From assembly GCF_964355755.1 (NCBI RefSeq), contig NC_092673.1:9121001-9185000 (forward strand): a stretch of 64,000 nt of DNA. The letters run 5' to 3'. This DNA is from Antedon mediterranea. Taxonomy: Eukaryota; Echinodermata; Crinoidea; Comatulida; Antedonidae. The translations under genes were made by a program, and so were the position numbers. Position 1 is the stretch's first letter, and every line of letters starts with the position of its first letter. The notes below the pieces were generated by a model. The model saw nothing but the letters and a program-made list of their open reading frames with translations, was not told the DNA's origin and searched no databases. Positions 24,271 through 35,482 of this stretch are shown piece by piece.

Positions 24271-25866
24271 TTACACATAACTAGATAAGAGGTGCCCTTT
24301 CAATTTAAAAGAAAAACTTTTCTTAGACAAAGCACTTTTTATATTAACTGGTACGTTATCCCAGAGTTTAGGACCAGTGAACTTAATGCTATGTTTAAAA
24401 GAAGTAGTTTTAAAAAAAGGAATACGTATTTGATTTGCGCTCCGAGTCTCGTGGTTATGAAAATTAAGATTGAAACCAAATAAATCATCAAAGTGTGATG
24501 GCAGAATCGAGTTTAGCCATGAATAAAGGAAAACACTTTGTTGAAGATGGTTAATATCCTGAATTTTAAGAAGACCAAATGAAGAAAATAGAGGATTGGA
24601 ATGGGATAAAGGAGGAGCATTTGCTATGTATCTTACGGTTTTCTTTTGGATCAATAACAGTTTGTTTAAGTAGGATGGGTATGTATTACCCCAAATAATA
24701 TTACATTACAGTAAGTGAGGTAAAGGAGGATTAGTGAACAGTAAAGAATCCGGAGTATGTTTTGAGGGATGAAAGAGGATAATCTATATATGATAACAGA
24801 ACTTTTGGATATTTTGTTTTCGACTTGAGTAATCTGATGTTTCCAATTTAGCTTACTGTCCAGATAAACACCAAGAAATTTAGTTTTCTCAACAATAGGT
24901 ATTAATTGATCTTTAATTTTTAGTTTGAAAGTACTAGTATTTAGTGGTATTTGTGAATTTTTGAACACCATACAACAGCACTTCTTTAGATTAACAGAAA
25001 GTTTGTTTGCAGAAAAGTATGTTAACATTTTGGGTAGATTTTTGGTTGATATTTTAAAAAGGCAATCTATATTTTTATCAGTGTAAATTAGGGTTGTGTC
25101 ATCAGCATACAACAGAAAAGAAAACACATTTGAGGCATTGGATATCATTTATGTATAATAAAAACAATAGAGGCCCAAGCAGGGAACCTTGAGGGACTCC
25201 ACAAATAATAGGAAGAAAATCAGAAAGGGTGTGTTTAAATGTAGTGCATTGCTTGCGGTTTGAAAGGTAGCTTTTGAATATATTGTATACAGGGCCATGG
25301 ATTCCATAATTATGTAACTTATATAATAAAATATCGTGATCAATTGTATCAAAGGCCTTCGAGAGGTCAATGAAAATACCAATGGCAAATTCACCCCTTT
25401 CGAAAGCCCCAACAATTTCATTTGTTAATTGAAGAAGTGCGGTGGATGTATTATAGTTATTACGAAAGCCAAATTGTTTATTGTAAAGTATATTATTTTT
25501 TTTAAGATAATTGTATGTTCAATCATAAATAAGACGTTCAAGTATTTTGGAAAAGATCGGTAGCACTGATATAGGACGGGTAATTACTGGAATCAGATTT
25601 GTCACCAGTTTTAAAAATAGGAATTACTTTAGCTAGTTTAAGGGTGTCAGGAAAGGTGCCATTTACAAAACAAAGATTGAAAATGTAGCAGAGGGGTTCA
25701 GAAATAAAAGGGATAAGTTGTTTAATAATAGACGGGTTAATATCATCAATGCCAGGTGCTTTACTATTTTTGAGGCGCATAACAATATCCATAATCTCAA
25801 AAACAGTCACAGGATTGAGAAATAACGAATTTGTGGATGGCGGAGGGAGGTAATCCTTAAAATTTG
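24271..25866 (-). pseudogene. Element B reverse transcriptase
   Basis: Read on minus and allowing frameshifts, the RT blocks appear in order: KNSKAPGIDDINPSIIKQL (near 25760), KVIPIFKTGDKSDSSNY (near 25610), a FGFRNNYNTSTALLQLTNE segment, IFIDLSKAFDTIDHDIL (near 25370, first catalytic aspartate), GVPQGSLLGPLLF (near 25180), and FLLYADDTTLIY (near 25105, catalytic YADD). The thumb follows with LGVYLDSKLNWKHQI (near 24860), and the C-terminus with KKTVRYIANAPP, a GPKLWDNVP motif and a final stop at 24271. Frameshifts lie near 25550, 25145 and 24665. The protein would have been an RNA-dependent DNA polymerase for target-primed reverse transcription. Style of the blocks points to the CR1/L2 group; exact family not assigned. 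Confidence 0.85.
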
Positions 25867-26119
25867 CATCAGATGTTCTATATTTTTGGCGAGGGTAGGT
25901 CCAATATTAACAAAAAAATTATTAAAATGATTTGAAAGTTTCCTTCGCAATTTATAGTGAACTCTTCGGAATGCTTACTTTCATTTGTTTTTATTAGACT
26001 ATTTATAATTGTCCATGTTCCTTTGATATTATCTTTCTGCTACTTAAACTTTTTTTCATAATAATCGCGTTTTGTTAATTTTATTCAAGAGTTAAGGGAG
26101 TTACGGAATTGCTTATATT

Positions 26120-26683
26120 CATTTATGTTTTTGTCATTCGGATAGCGGAGGGATTTGGAATACAGTTTTTGTTTATGCTTTATTGAATTTAAGAGTTCAT
26201 CCGTCATCCAGGTCTTTATTTTTTTTCCCCTGCAGACTGCTCTTGAATTGGAAAATGTTTATCATACAGTCGTTTAAATTCAGTTTCAAATGAAAGTAAA
26301 GCAATATTAGGATCATCCGTACCATAAACACCAGTCCAATTCATGTTTGACAAATCGTTTTTTATGTTTGAAATATTTGTTTCGTTAAATTTTCTGTAGG
26401 TATGATTAGGGCTTACATAGTTTTTGGGATGGTTTGGTATATTTGATAAGGGTGTAACGTTAAAAATGGGCAAATGATCACTAATGTCACTATAGAAAAG
26501 TCCAGATAGACTTGATGATTCAATTTGATTAGATAATATGTTGTCAATTAATGTTGCTGACGTTCGGGTAATACGAGTTGGTCTATTGATTAAGGGTAAA
26601 AGGAAATTACTAAAGACAGAATTAATAAAATTGTTGGATTGATTATCGGACTGATGTTTAAGTAGGTCAATGTTAAAATCACC
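26120..26683 (-). pseudogene. Element B endonuclease, C-terminal part, and linker
   Basis: A minus frame starts at GDFNIDLLKHQSDNQ, whose GDFN is a catalytic block of AP-type endonucleases. It runs through PTRITRTSATLIDNILSN to SGLFYSDISDHLPIF, whose SDH motif carries the catalytic Asp-His. The linker to RT follows, with a KIKTWMTDELLNSIKHKQKL segment downstream. This joins the N-terminal endonuclease part at 27809-28024 if the insertion is removed; that part ends KIYLLG. Confidence 0.8.
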
Positions 26684-27808
26684 TTCAATATTTTTCTAAC
26701 AATCTTCCTTCTCCCATGATGAATTTATTTAACACTGCTGATTTCAACCATGGTCATAATTTAAGAAGTACTGTTCATAAGTTTCAGTTAACTATTCCTT
26801 TTGCAAGATTAACTAGTTCTTCCCACTTTATTTATGTTTCTGGCCCTTTAATTTGGAATCAATTAGATACTAGTATTGTTAAAGACCCCTTCCCTGCAAT
26901 TTTGGACGTTTTTTGGAAAATAATACATATATATCACTTTAAAAACATTAAACCATGTCATTTCTTGTCTTAAATGTACGTTTTATGGTAAATTATGATA
27001 AAAAGTGAGAAACAATGCACTACCTAAGTAGCTCGCGGCGATCGACCTCTCGTGGACGGTCTTAGGCCTAGCCTAGCTAAGCTTAGTTTTGTAGGCCTAG
27101 CTGGTAAACCTCGGTAACGTACGAACATCGTACGCGAGCTATATACCTAGCCTGACGTACTTGTATAGTTGCTGCATTAATTGTCTTTCTATTTTTGCCA
27201 GACTCCGTTGATACAAATTGGGGAAAACCCGGTATTTTCGCTGAAAAGTTAGGAGTCTTCCATTTGTTTTGGCCTCACGATCGATCGAAAAGTGGGCGAA
27301 TTACAGGTGAAAAACAAAAATATCAATCCGCGCGCAATGCATTTTGGGATTTATAGCGGGCCGCTATAATTATTAGAATCGACTTATTTTTCACATTTTT
27401 AACCGTTTAAAGACGAAAAAAGTTATCGCAATAGGACCATATTGTATTATTTTTACATTAAATATAGTTTGTGATCTTAAATTAGATCTAAAAAACGTAG
27501 GGAATGGGGCTTTAACTCTTCCTCTCTCCAAACTTTTCGTAAAAACCTTAAAAGTAATTTGTTATCATTGTACTCAAACTAGACCTTCAAACTGTTTTTG
27601 TCATGACTTTTTTTTATTTTATTTAATAATTATATACAAATGTATTTTTTTCTTTTGTTTATGGGTCTTGCGTGACAAGTATTCTCTTCTTGCAAGATCC
27701 TCTATTAATGGTATTTTTTTGTATTTTCTCATTATAAATTATCATTCTTTTTTATTGTATTGTTATACCATTGATAGAAACTAATAAATGTTGAATTATT
27801 ATTATTGG
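26684..27808 (+). mobile_element. 5'-truncated non-LTR retrotransposon inserted into element B
   Basis: The insertion sits exactly between the codons for YLLG and GDFN of the host endonuclease, with ACC present at both junctions (26681-26683 and 27809-27811). Its plus-strand frame gives a reverse transcriptase C-terminus: NHGHNLRST, YVSGPLIWNQLDTSIV, then (beyond a P MITE insertion) LQTFRKNLKSNLLSLYSN and a stop near 27583. A 3' UTR follows and ends GAATTATTATTATT. About 100 codons of protein remain. It belongs to another non-LTR family than element B. Confidence 0.8.
26883..27511 (-). mobile_element. Family P MITE, copy 2 (629 bp), inside a retrotransposon ORF
   Basis: Flanked by TTAA at 26879-26882 and 27512-27515. 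Ends AGACCCCTTCCCTGC and GGGAATGGGGCT are the inverted repeats seen in copy 1. Removing it and one TTAA restores an open frame across the site in the host reverse transcriptase, which confirms both limits. It is very similar to copy 1 over its whole length. Confidence 0.9.
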
Positions 27809-28024
27809 ACCTAATAAGTAAATTTTTTGGTTGGTTTTTGCTAAATTATTTAACAGGAGATCAAAAGTGTCAATAAAAGCATTCGTATCAAGAGATGGTG
27901 CCCTATAGATTACACCAACAATAACGTTTTGATTGGATTCAATTTCAAGTTCAATCAAAAGGGAGTCGCACCGGGAGGGGTCTAGGAAAAGATCAGTTCT
28001 CTCTTTGAACACATCTATATTCAC
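27809..28024 (-). pseudogene. Element B endonuclease, N-terminal part
   Basis: The minus frame reads NIDVFKERTDLFLDPSRCDS, then NVIVGVIYRAPSLDTNAFID, and ends NLAKTNQKIYLLG at the insertion point. The VGVIYRxP block and YLLG lead into GDFN as in AP-type endonucleases of CR1-group elements. The first catalytic Asn and Glu would lie upstream of 28024 and are missing, so the element is 5'-truncated. Confidence 0.8.
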
Positions 28025-28830
28025 GACGTCACATTATACACACGACGATATCGAGAGCGTATATATGCCACCCGATAGTCCGTTAATGATCGACGGCCTG
28101 GAAAGATACGCAAAGCGTTGACACTAATACTAATTTATTCAATATATAATGTTGTTGAAATATAGTGCCCTAAAATGTACTTTCTTTGTTCTAAAACCCG
28201 ATATCAAGAACTTGCTGCTCATTGTCAAGCCAAAGTAAAATATAAATCAAATTCGTTTTCGAACTGCCTGATTCGTGACAAATAAATTATCATCTCATAT
28301 TACTAATTTAATTCTGCTAAACTAAAAACTAAAGAAACTAACACATTTTAGCAGTATAAATTACGAACGATATACAAAATACACGAATGGAAAAATATGG
28401 ATACACATCATTGCACACGGTGCTGTATCCCGGACAACGTTGCCAGGCTAACGTCCGGATTGCCAGAAAAAACCTGTTGATTTGGAGATTTAAAATCGTC
28501 ATTTACTCGATGAATAACCGTTTATACGGTAATAATTTTATCTAAAAAAATTCTAAATACGTTTCTGCAAAAGCACAAGCATTTTTTAGAAAATACTCCA
28601 TAGATTTCAAGAGTTATAGCCAAAAAACTGCAAATTGTCCATTGGAGGGATAGGAATATATTCGCAAAGTGACGTCACCCGCGAATTTTTTTGATTTTCA
28701 AATTAGGGTTTCCCCAAAAGGGCGAATTTATATTTTGTAACAATATACATTCTAGCAACACCTAATAGCCCCCAAAACATCATTCTAAAATGAAAAAAAT
28801 CGAAAATCCATTTCAGGTCCATTTTAAATA
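28025..28830. other. No gene recognised
   Basis: A plus open frame at 28025-28121 ends in DGLERYAKR and a stop, but has no acceptor and no recognisable domain. The segment near 28670-28750 (GTGACGTCACCCGCGAA, GGTTTCCCCAAAAGGG) looks like old repeat. Nothing else was seen. Confidence 0.35.
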
Positions 28831-29190
28831 ATTCAGTGGAATGATCATATATACATACAGTCTGTTAATAAGGCAATTAAACATTTTTGGAAGATGTTTC
28901 CGGTATAACAACTGCATGTTTTTTGCTGACCGGAGATTCCCCTTCATAAAAAAAAATTAACACAAATTTATAGTGTGTCCAATAGACACAATGATGTCTA
29001 ATCTTTTTCTATTTATTTTTTTCTTAAATAATTCATTAAAATAATCATATACCATTTGTTTAAGGCAATTAAATATTTTTGGCAGATGTTTCTCAATAAC
29101 AGCTATGTGTTTTTGCTGATTGGGGATTCCCTTTGAAAAAAAAAACCCATTTTATGGTGTGACAAATGAATGATGTATGATCAATTTTCC
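28830..29190 (+). repeat. Repeat S, two tandem units of about 190 bp
   Basis: Both units contain AAGGCAATTAAA, ATTTTTGG.AGATGTTTC, a GCTGA..GGGGATTCCC-like segment and TAGTGTGNC. The first unit is about 28830-29025, the second 29026-29190. A third partial copy lies near 23725. Confidence 0.65.
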
Positions 29191-31520
29191 ATAGCAACGG
29201 AAGTCGTGTAAAACAGAGCCCCCAATAAACTTAACTAGGCCTAGTAAATAACGATGCCTCCCTGCTGATAGCTGGGCAGGTGTATAGCTGTGCTTTTTTC
29301 CTATCTGTACATTATATTATACTTTTTAAGTATTTGCATTTATATCAGTTATTATGATTGCTATCTAAAAATATGATAAAACTGGTAAAACACTATAAAT
29401 GTAATACAAACATATTTCACTAGCTGCATTATGGGAGTATGTTTCCATACATGTTTGATCCAAAAAATGGTGTAATAATGTTCAGTGCTTAGAGGTTTCA
29501 CAACATTAGGTGCTATATATAAATCAGGTATATTATTATTAAGTGTAATTTCTGACCGATTTTTTCCCTGTTTTTTTTATGTAATCACTTTCAATTAAAC
29601 ATATTACAAAATATTATAAGCTGAGAAAGTCTGAGTGGAGCTTCACTTTAAAAACCTTTGATGACATTAGTAATCATAAATAGACATGGCATTGATTTGA
29701 CCTTTAATTTTAAATTAAAATGAGTTCAGCAACTGTACTATTGGGATTATATGCAGACATGTCATACCGATAATATTTGGTTGAATGCACTGTACAATAA
29801 TTGTAAAATGCGTAACACTAACAGAAATCAAAATTAAAAACATGAATTTCAAAGGTAAAACAAAATTTGTTTTTGATAAACATTTTGTAATTTCACCATA
29901 ATGTTGTTTATTAGCTATGGGGTTTTATCTTTAGGGTTATTACGGAGAGTTGATTCCATTGTAATATTTAATTACAACTCTTTGTATTTTAATATTTATT
30001 ATTTCAAAAATTCAACCACCAAACAAGTGAATAATAATATGTGTCTCGTTAAAATACCATATCTATCAATTATCATCAGCGTGTACATGTTTTTATTTTT
30101 TTTACGCCAAGTTCCACATGTTTTTATTTATTTTATGTGCTAAAAAACGTTTTTTCTCATTATTGGTGGCAGGGCAGTAGCCATGATCTGTCATGGGGGG
30201 TTCGGACACTTTGTGTCACTGTTTTTCGAACCATAAAAAACCTAGGCTAGGGCCTGGGTGGTATGATGCCATTGTAAGCCAATCAAAGCAGAGCTTTCCA
30301 GTGATTGGCAGAGCTCATGGTTGATTGATGTTGGATTCTGGGTTTTTTTTGGTGGACGCAAATATCCACAGTGGAACGTTTTATCGTGCACATGGTCTCT
30401 CTGGACTGATACAGGGGCAGATTCAAAAGGGTGGGCCGCACAGCTTCGTATAACTATCGACTTAACCACGTAAAGCATTATTGCATTTAATTGTAGTAAA
30501 TGTTTTAAATTCCAATTGGTTGAGTGCATCTATATAGTCTATACTATCAAACAGAGCACTTTTACACAATTATGATCTTTGATTTTCCTGAGCATTGGAT
30601 TGTCATTTCCGGCCATCTAGGGGTATCATTTACCAATGTGGCTGGTGTCTGGTGGCTGCTGGATCCACCCCTGTACTCTGAACAAAATCAGTGTCCCAAA
30701 GGACGAGGCAATGACAGTATCTTGGCTAATGATCCAATCAATATGGTACAGATACTATATACTAAAGAATAAGGATTTTCAATTTACTGGGTAATCAGCC
30801 AGCCATAAACCTACCACTTATATTAAGAAAGTATTTTAATAGAATATAAAATAGAGACTATATAGTATAAAAACTCACCAACATAGTAGCATGGATGAAA
30901 ATATAGTATTCAGACAAACTGAAGATGATGGCAGACGGCTAGCTAACTTAGAATCAGTTGGTTCTTATAGATAAATACTGATGAACTGAAGCAAAAACCA
31001 ACAATTAGGAACTTAACTAATCACGCCACAAGAGCATTTCCAAAGATTAGATCGTGTAATTGCTTCGCACACACACAACGTAAGTGTAATACAATTTTTG
31101 AAGTACAAATTTGGCGGAATAATATGAAGTAGTTTATGGTGAAGAAAGCTGAGCATGTCTCTCTTGGGAATTCATGTACATCGTTATATCCAATAATCAT
31201 TTGTGATGTGCTGCTGATAATACTGTTGTAAAACATGGGTAGCTTCTGTAATTACTTCCTTAGCATTTATTAGATCAAATAAAAAATAGAGATCTAGATA
31301 TATTAAATTCATTGTATGGATTATTTTATAAAATATGTATAAAATTAACGTTACTTTAAAATAGAATCACATGATTCCTTTTGTTTATATTATGTTTGAA
31401 TGTAGGGATCTTTGTTAAACAAGCTTACTTCTAGCAATGGCTCCAGGGTTGGCAACTACATTTATTTGTAAAGTAAGTAAAATATAACAAAGAAAAGTAA
31501 AAATTAAAATATTGGTAAAA
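29191..31520. other. No gene recognised
   Basis: AT-rich. Open frames near 29901, 30242 (minus) and 30524 lack domains. Around 30595-30640 is a short copy of repeat R (TCATTTCCGGCCATCTAGGG). A donor-like GTGAGT after ATGTTG on minus near 30888 was noted but not called. Confidence 0.35.
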
Positions 31521-31529
31521 GGAGTGGAC

Positions 31530-32650
31530 AATGGAGAAAAAAATTTAGTTAAAATTTAATGTTTCCTAATAAGTTAGTTTTGATTTCATTTGGAGTTCAT
31601 TTCATGCTTTTTTAGTGGCACAGAATAAAAATGTTCTCTTGCCTTTTACAGAAATCCCATTTCTGTTAATGAATTATTTGATTTACTTCTGGTACATATA
31701 GGTGTGGTTATTATGGTTAAAAATAAATATTTTACATAGATAAGGAGGAGCAACTTTTAAGTACTTAAATGTTAAGGTTTTCTCTCCAACATTCATTTAA
31801 CCTCTTCCATTCTAAAGACATTCATCATGTCATTAATGGAATTTTTTACAGACAATAGAATCCCTCCTAACCTTTTCTGTAGACGAAATACAACTACAAT
31901 AGTCAAATAATGGCATTATAAGTGCACTTGGTAGCATTTTAATAGATAGCTTTTGACATGGCAAATTTCTTTGTAAAGTATGAAAAGCCCATGTTAAATT
32001 ACAATCAAAGTGGACACCTAGATCTTTTTTTAGATAGGCCTTTTTCATAAATAACAGAAATATGGGAACATTTAGGAAGTATGTGTGGTGTTCCAAATAT
32101 CATAAGTTTAGTTTTGTTAATTGTCATTTTTGAACAACAAAGAATGGTTGTGTCATCTGCATTCATTAAACATTTCCCTTGAATTATTTTGGGGAGGGAT
32201 TTTACATAGATATTAACTAAAATTGAACAGGTTTTCCAATATTTAGTGTCAAAGCATCTGAGTGGATAGAATAAATTAATTTTTGAGGAGTTATCACATA
32301 AGATTTAAACAAATTAAATGATACATTATCAATACCAATTTGTTGTAATTTACTTTTTTTTCAGGTCAACAAATATAGGGACAGTCATTTGCCCTCGTTA
32401 AAATTAAAAGTATATAATCTGATAAGTCAATAAGTGTAGTTGAGTAATATTTACGAAAACCAGATTGAGCATTACTTAAAAAGTGATTAACATTAAGATA
32501 CCTGTTCAATAATTTTACTAATTAGAGGCAATACAGAAAAATGCCTATAATTATGTGTATCTGCCCGATCCCCCTCTTTAATAATAGGTGTAACCTTAGC
32601 CTGTTTCCAATCCAGTGGAAATGTAGAAGAACGTAGAGATTTCAAAAGGA
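31530..32650 (-). pseudogene. Decayed non-LTR reverse transcriptase, minus strand
   Basis: From high to low coordinates the minus frames show LDWKQAKVTPIIKEGDRADT and then HFSVLPLISKIIE (RT block), AQSGFRKYYSTT, a broken LIDLSDYI segment, KDLGVHFDCNLTWAFH (thumb), ALIMPLFDYCSC, and near 31690 a CTRSKSNN segment followed by NELQMKSKL, the usual C-terminal end. The catalytic YADD block is lost, and many stops are present. The element is similar in style to element B but is a different, older family member. Confidence 0.7.
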
Positions 32651-33065
32651 TCTTGGTATTTATATTGATTCGAAACTTAAATTTAATATATGAATTGATC
32701 ATATTGTTGTTAAGGATAATAGAATGTTGGGTACTGTAAAAATGTTAATAATGTTACTAAACTTAAAATTTATACCTCTCTTGTCCGACCGATTTTTGAT
32801 TTTTCATCAGCAATTTATAATTCCATATTTCAATCACTCTATCAAATTGTACGAACGTGTTCAATCCAAATTGATTTATTTCATTAACCACATCAATTCC
32901 GGTCCTCCGCTTCACAATCAGAGAAGTTTTTTTTATTTGGTTTTTCTCTTCAAAGTTATTTAATTTTGCAATTTTTGTATGTTTAATATTGAATTTTTCT
33001 GTGATTTTACATATATATTAAAAAATTTATATAGTTCTAAATATTTTTATAAAATAAAATACCAT
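32651..33065 (+). pseudogene. 3' end of a second non-LTR element, plus strand, head to head
   Basis: Plus frames read KDLGIYIDSKLKFN at about 32652 (thumb), YTSLVRPIFDFSSAIYNS near 32770, and QSLYQIVRTCSIQ. The 3' end is AAAATAAAATACCATACCAT. It abuts the minus-strand relic at about 32650, so one of the two probably inserted at the other's 5' break. Confidence 0.6.
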
Positions 33066-33084
33066 ACCATATCTAGTGGGTATG

Positions 33085-33222
33085 TATTTGATTATACATG
33101 TTACCATAATACACCGAAAAAATAATTGCCTTCCTCGAATAAATGCCTCCCAACCCCTAAAAACCCTCCTGAACATAACACCCCGGTGCAATTTGATTAT
33201 TTGAATAAATACGGTCAATTTA
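33085..33222 (-). repeat. Fragment of the right part of family E
   Basis: TTTGATTATACATGTTACCA, CCCCTAAAAACC and a terminal AATAAATACGGT match E2 around 22360-22470. Confidence 0.6.
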
Positions 33223-33599
33223 AAATACAGTATTTACACCATCAAAACCAGTTACTTTGTTGTTTGAAAATTTAGAAATTTCATCTGATATCAAATAAGA
33301 TATTCAATAAGATCAGAAATAAAAATTATATTATTAGTTAGCTTCTTATGATTGTCAGATCTTTTTTTTTTCATCTTCTTTGTTATTCTCTCTTTCCAAG
33401 ATTTTTGTGCGCAGCATATTCCCTATTCATTCCTTTCTAAACTTAAAATAAATTTGTTCTCCGATAATAATTATGTCTATGTATATAATTTAATTATTTA
33501 AACTTTTTTATATATATTTTTTTTTTTATAATTTAAACTTAGCTTTGGAATTTTGATATATTATATTTTAAGATGGTATAATCATTGCTTGTGAAACTG

Positions 33600-33755
33600 G
33601 GTGAGTGGGGAACACAGGCTTTAAGTCATAGTGATTAGGTTCGCTTTTATGTCTCATGCCAGCTCACTCAGTTAGTTCTATTGTTTTTTTTTGTATGTCG
33701 TGTTCTTCATGTATTTTATATTTGGCAATAAAAGAATAAGAATAAGAATATTAAT
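33600..33755 (+). repeat. Likely non-LTR 3' UTR end with (AATAAG)n tail
   Basis: The segment ends TTTGGCAATAAAAG followed by AATAAG repeats, a common 3' tail form for L2/CR1-like elements. No coding part remains. Confidence 0.4.
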
Positions 33756-34252
33756 TGTGAACATAACTTTGTATAACTTGGTACAAAGATTGACTTTGTT
33801 GAAATGTAGATGTGTAGCAAAGCTTTTCGATGATGTCAGAGCCGCATTGCGTATGTTACGCGCGATTATATGAATTTCTATAACTATCATGGTAAAAATT
33901 TGAATAAAATGCGAAATTTGGTCCGGGGCCAAAACTGGTCCGGTCGGATTGATTTTGGCGTTGAAACAGCCGCTAAAACAGGTGTGGTCTGACTAGGCCA
34001 AAAACTGGTCCGGTCTTCAAAATTTCTTATTTATCCTTAAAAATGTCATAAAAAGCCTGGAAAAAGTCCAAATGGTTGAAGTAAACTATGCTTAGAGTAA
34101 ATATACTAACTATTACCGTAAAATCAAAAAGAAATTATCAAAACGGACAGATTAAAAATGTGCAAGAATAAATTGGCGTTCGGTCGGAATCTTCCTTTAT
34201 TCCATTGTAAAATTTGTAGGATAAAGTAATAGCGCCCTCTGATTTTTTTCTT

Positions 34253-34267
34253 GGGGGGGGGGGGGGG
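34253..34267 (+). repeat. Poly-G tract, 15 G
   Basis: An uninterrupted run of G in otherwise AT-rich DNA; could form G-quadruplex-type structures. Confidence 0.95.
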
Positions 34268-34439
34268 TTTAGCGTAGTAAAAAAGGACTTATCTTCACAT
34301 ATTTCCTCATTTTATCGTTTCAAATTAATACATTTTCAGTATATCACTGGGCGGGTTAGAATTTGTTTTTAATAATATATAACTTTAACTTGCACTGAAG
34401 GGTTTAAAAAAGAGGGTTCTCATATAATATTTTTTGTTG

Positions 34440-34790
34440 AATATTCCATTTTAATCCATTTTGAATTTGTCATCTTCATGTTTGATTTTGATAACGTCAT
34501 CATACGTCATATCATGTGTGTTTCGTAATTTCACCTATGCTACACTGTATATAGTAAATACTGTATAATAATTGAATATGACACATAATAGGCACAACTC
34601 AGAACTATAATAAGCGTATACATCAGCTCATAGGATGACATAAATCAACGTTTTGCGATCATATTTTAACTTTACTGCAACTGTTTTAAAATGAAATGTC
34701 AGTAAAATTATAAAATGATCACCTATTTATTCTTCAAAGTGAAGAAATTAAATTTTAGTTATTCTTTGTCTGCATATATATTACAAAATT
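34440..34790 (+). mobile_element. Helitron-like family H copy inside element M
   Basis: It holds TTTCACCTATGCTACACTGT, TGACACATAATAGGCACAAC, TGCGATCATATTT and ATGTCAGTAAAATTATAAAA in the same order as 48430-48590. Near its 3' side CTTCAAAGTGAAG forms a hairpin followed by a degenerate TTTAG in place of CTAG. Confidence 0.6.
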
Positions 34791-35482
34791 TAAATTTCAG
34801 AAATACTCATGGTTTCAGTCGATACGATAGTAAATTAATTTGACACGAATTTAGACTAGCATGATATAAAAGAACACTTTTGTTGTTTTTTTAATTGATG
34901 AGGACTACTGAGACTGCCTTTCCGCCCACAAAAAAAAAAAATAATAATAATTTTTTCACTTATATTTTTAAAAAGAAAAAACAAACGGTTATATAAAACC
35001 AAAAACCCATTGGCTGTTGGTACAGTTTTTGCAGAAAAACAAAATTGTTTTGATCCATTTTTGGTCAAAGTGAATAACAATTATGGAACATTACCATTTT
35101 TCAGGGGACACATCATCAATACATCAACAAATGTCCCTCCTAAAACTTTAGGTTTTTTCTAAAATTCTTTCGCATTTAAAAATAACTAGATTGTGTTGTT
35201 AATATGATAAAGTTTAGCTGTGGTGTCGTTTGTAATTTTTTATCTTTATTAATGTTAGTATTGCTACCCATATCGATTGTTGTTTTATACTATTATATCC
35301 CAAAAGCCGATTAGAGTTTCTTTAATTAGTGTTTCGATAATTTCTTTCGTTTGTACGGTAATATTTAGTATATTTACTTTAACCATTTGAACTGTTTGCA
35401 GACTTCTTAACACATTTTAAAGAATAAATAAGCGATTTTAAAGGCCGGACCAGTTTTGGCCTAGCCGGACCTGTTTTAGCGG

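Larger units (their letters stand above)
24009..28024 (-). mobile_element. Nearly complete CR1-group non-LTR retrotransposon (element B), broken
   Basis: A minus-strand retrotransposon with AP-type endonuclease followed by reverse transcriptase, the usual order of CR1/L2/Jockey-type elements. The 5' side is truncated at about 28024, inside the endonuclease. It is interrupted at 26684-27808 by another retrotransposon. The 3' UTR (24009-24270) ends in a GATTGATTGATT microsatellite tail, as in many CR1-group elements. Several frameshifts and stops disable it. Protein pieces are given separately. No clear target duplication was found. Confidence 0.85.
33970..35482. mobile_element. 1.5-kb element with long TIRs (element M)
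   Basis: The left end starts CCGCTAAAACAGGTGTGGTC. The right end is the inverse, ending GGACCTGTTTTAGCGG. Inverted similarity continues inward for roughly 170 bp, including CTAGGCCAAAA.CTGGTCCGG and TTCAAATGGTT.AAGTAAA on the other strand. A second partial copy of the GGCCAAAACTGGTCCGGTC end lies just outside at 33918. The inside holds a poly-G tract, a Helitron-like H copy and no transposase ORF. Confidence 0.65.

Noticed and set aside
28025-28121. Exon-like plus frame ending DGLERYAKR
   Set aside because: No acceptor site upstream and no recognised family; it begins inside the reverse complement of element B.
30860-30895. Third alternative first exon on minus near GTGAGT after ATGTTG
   Set aside because: Only two codons before the donor and no other support.
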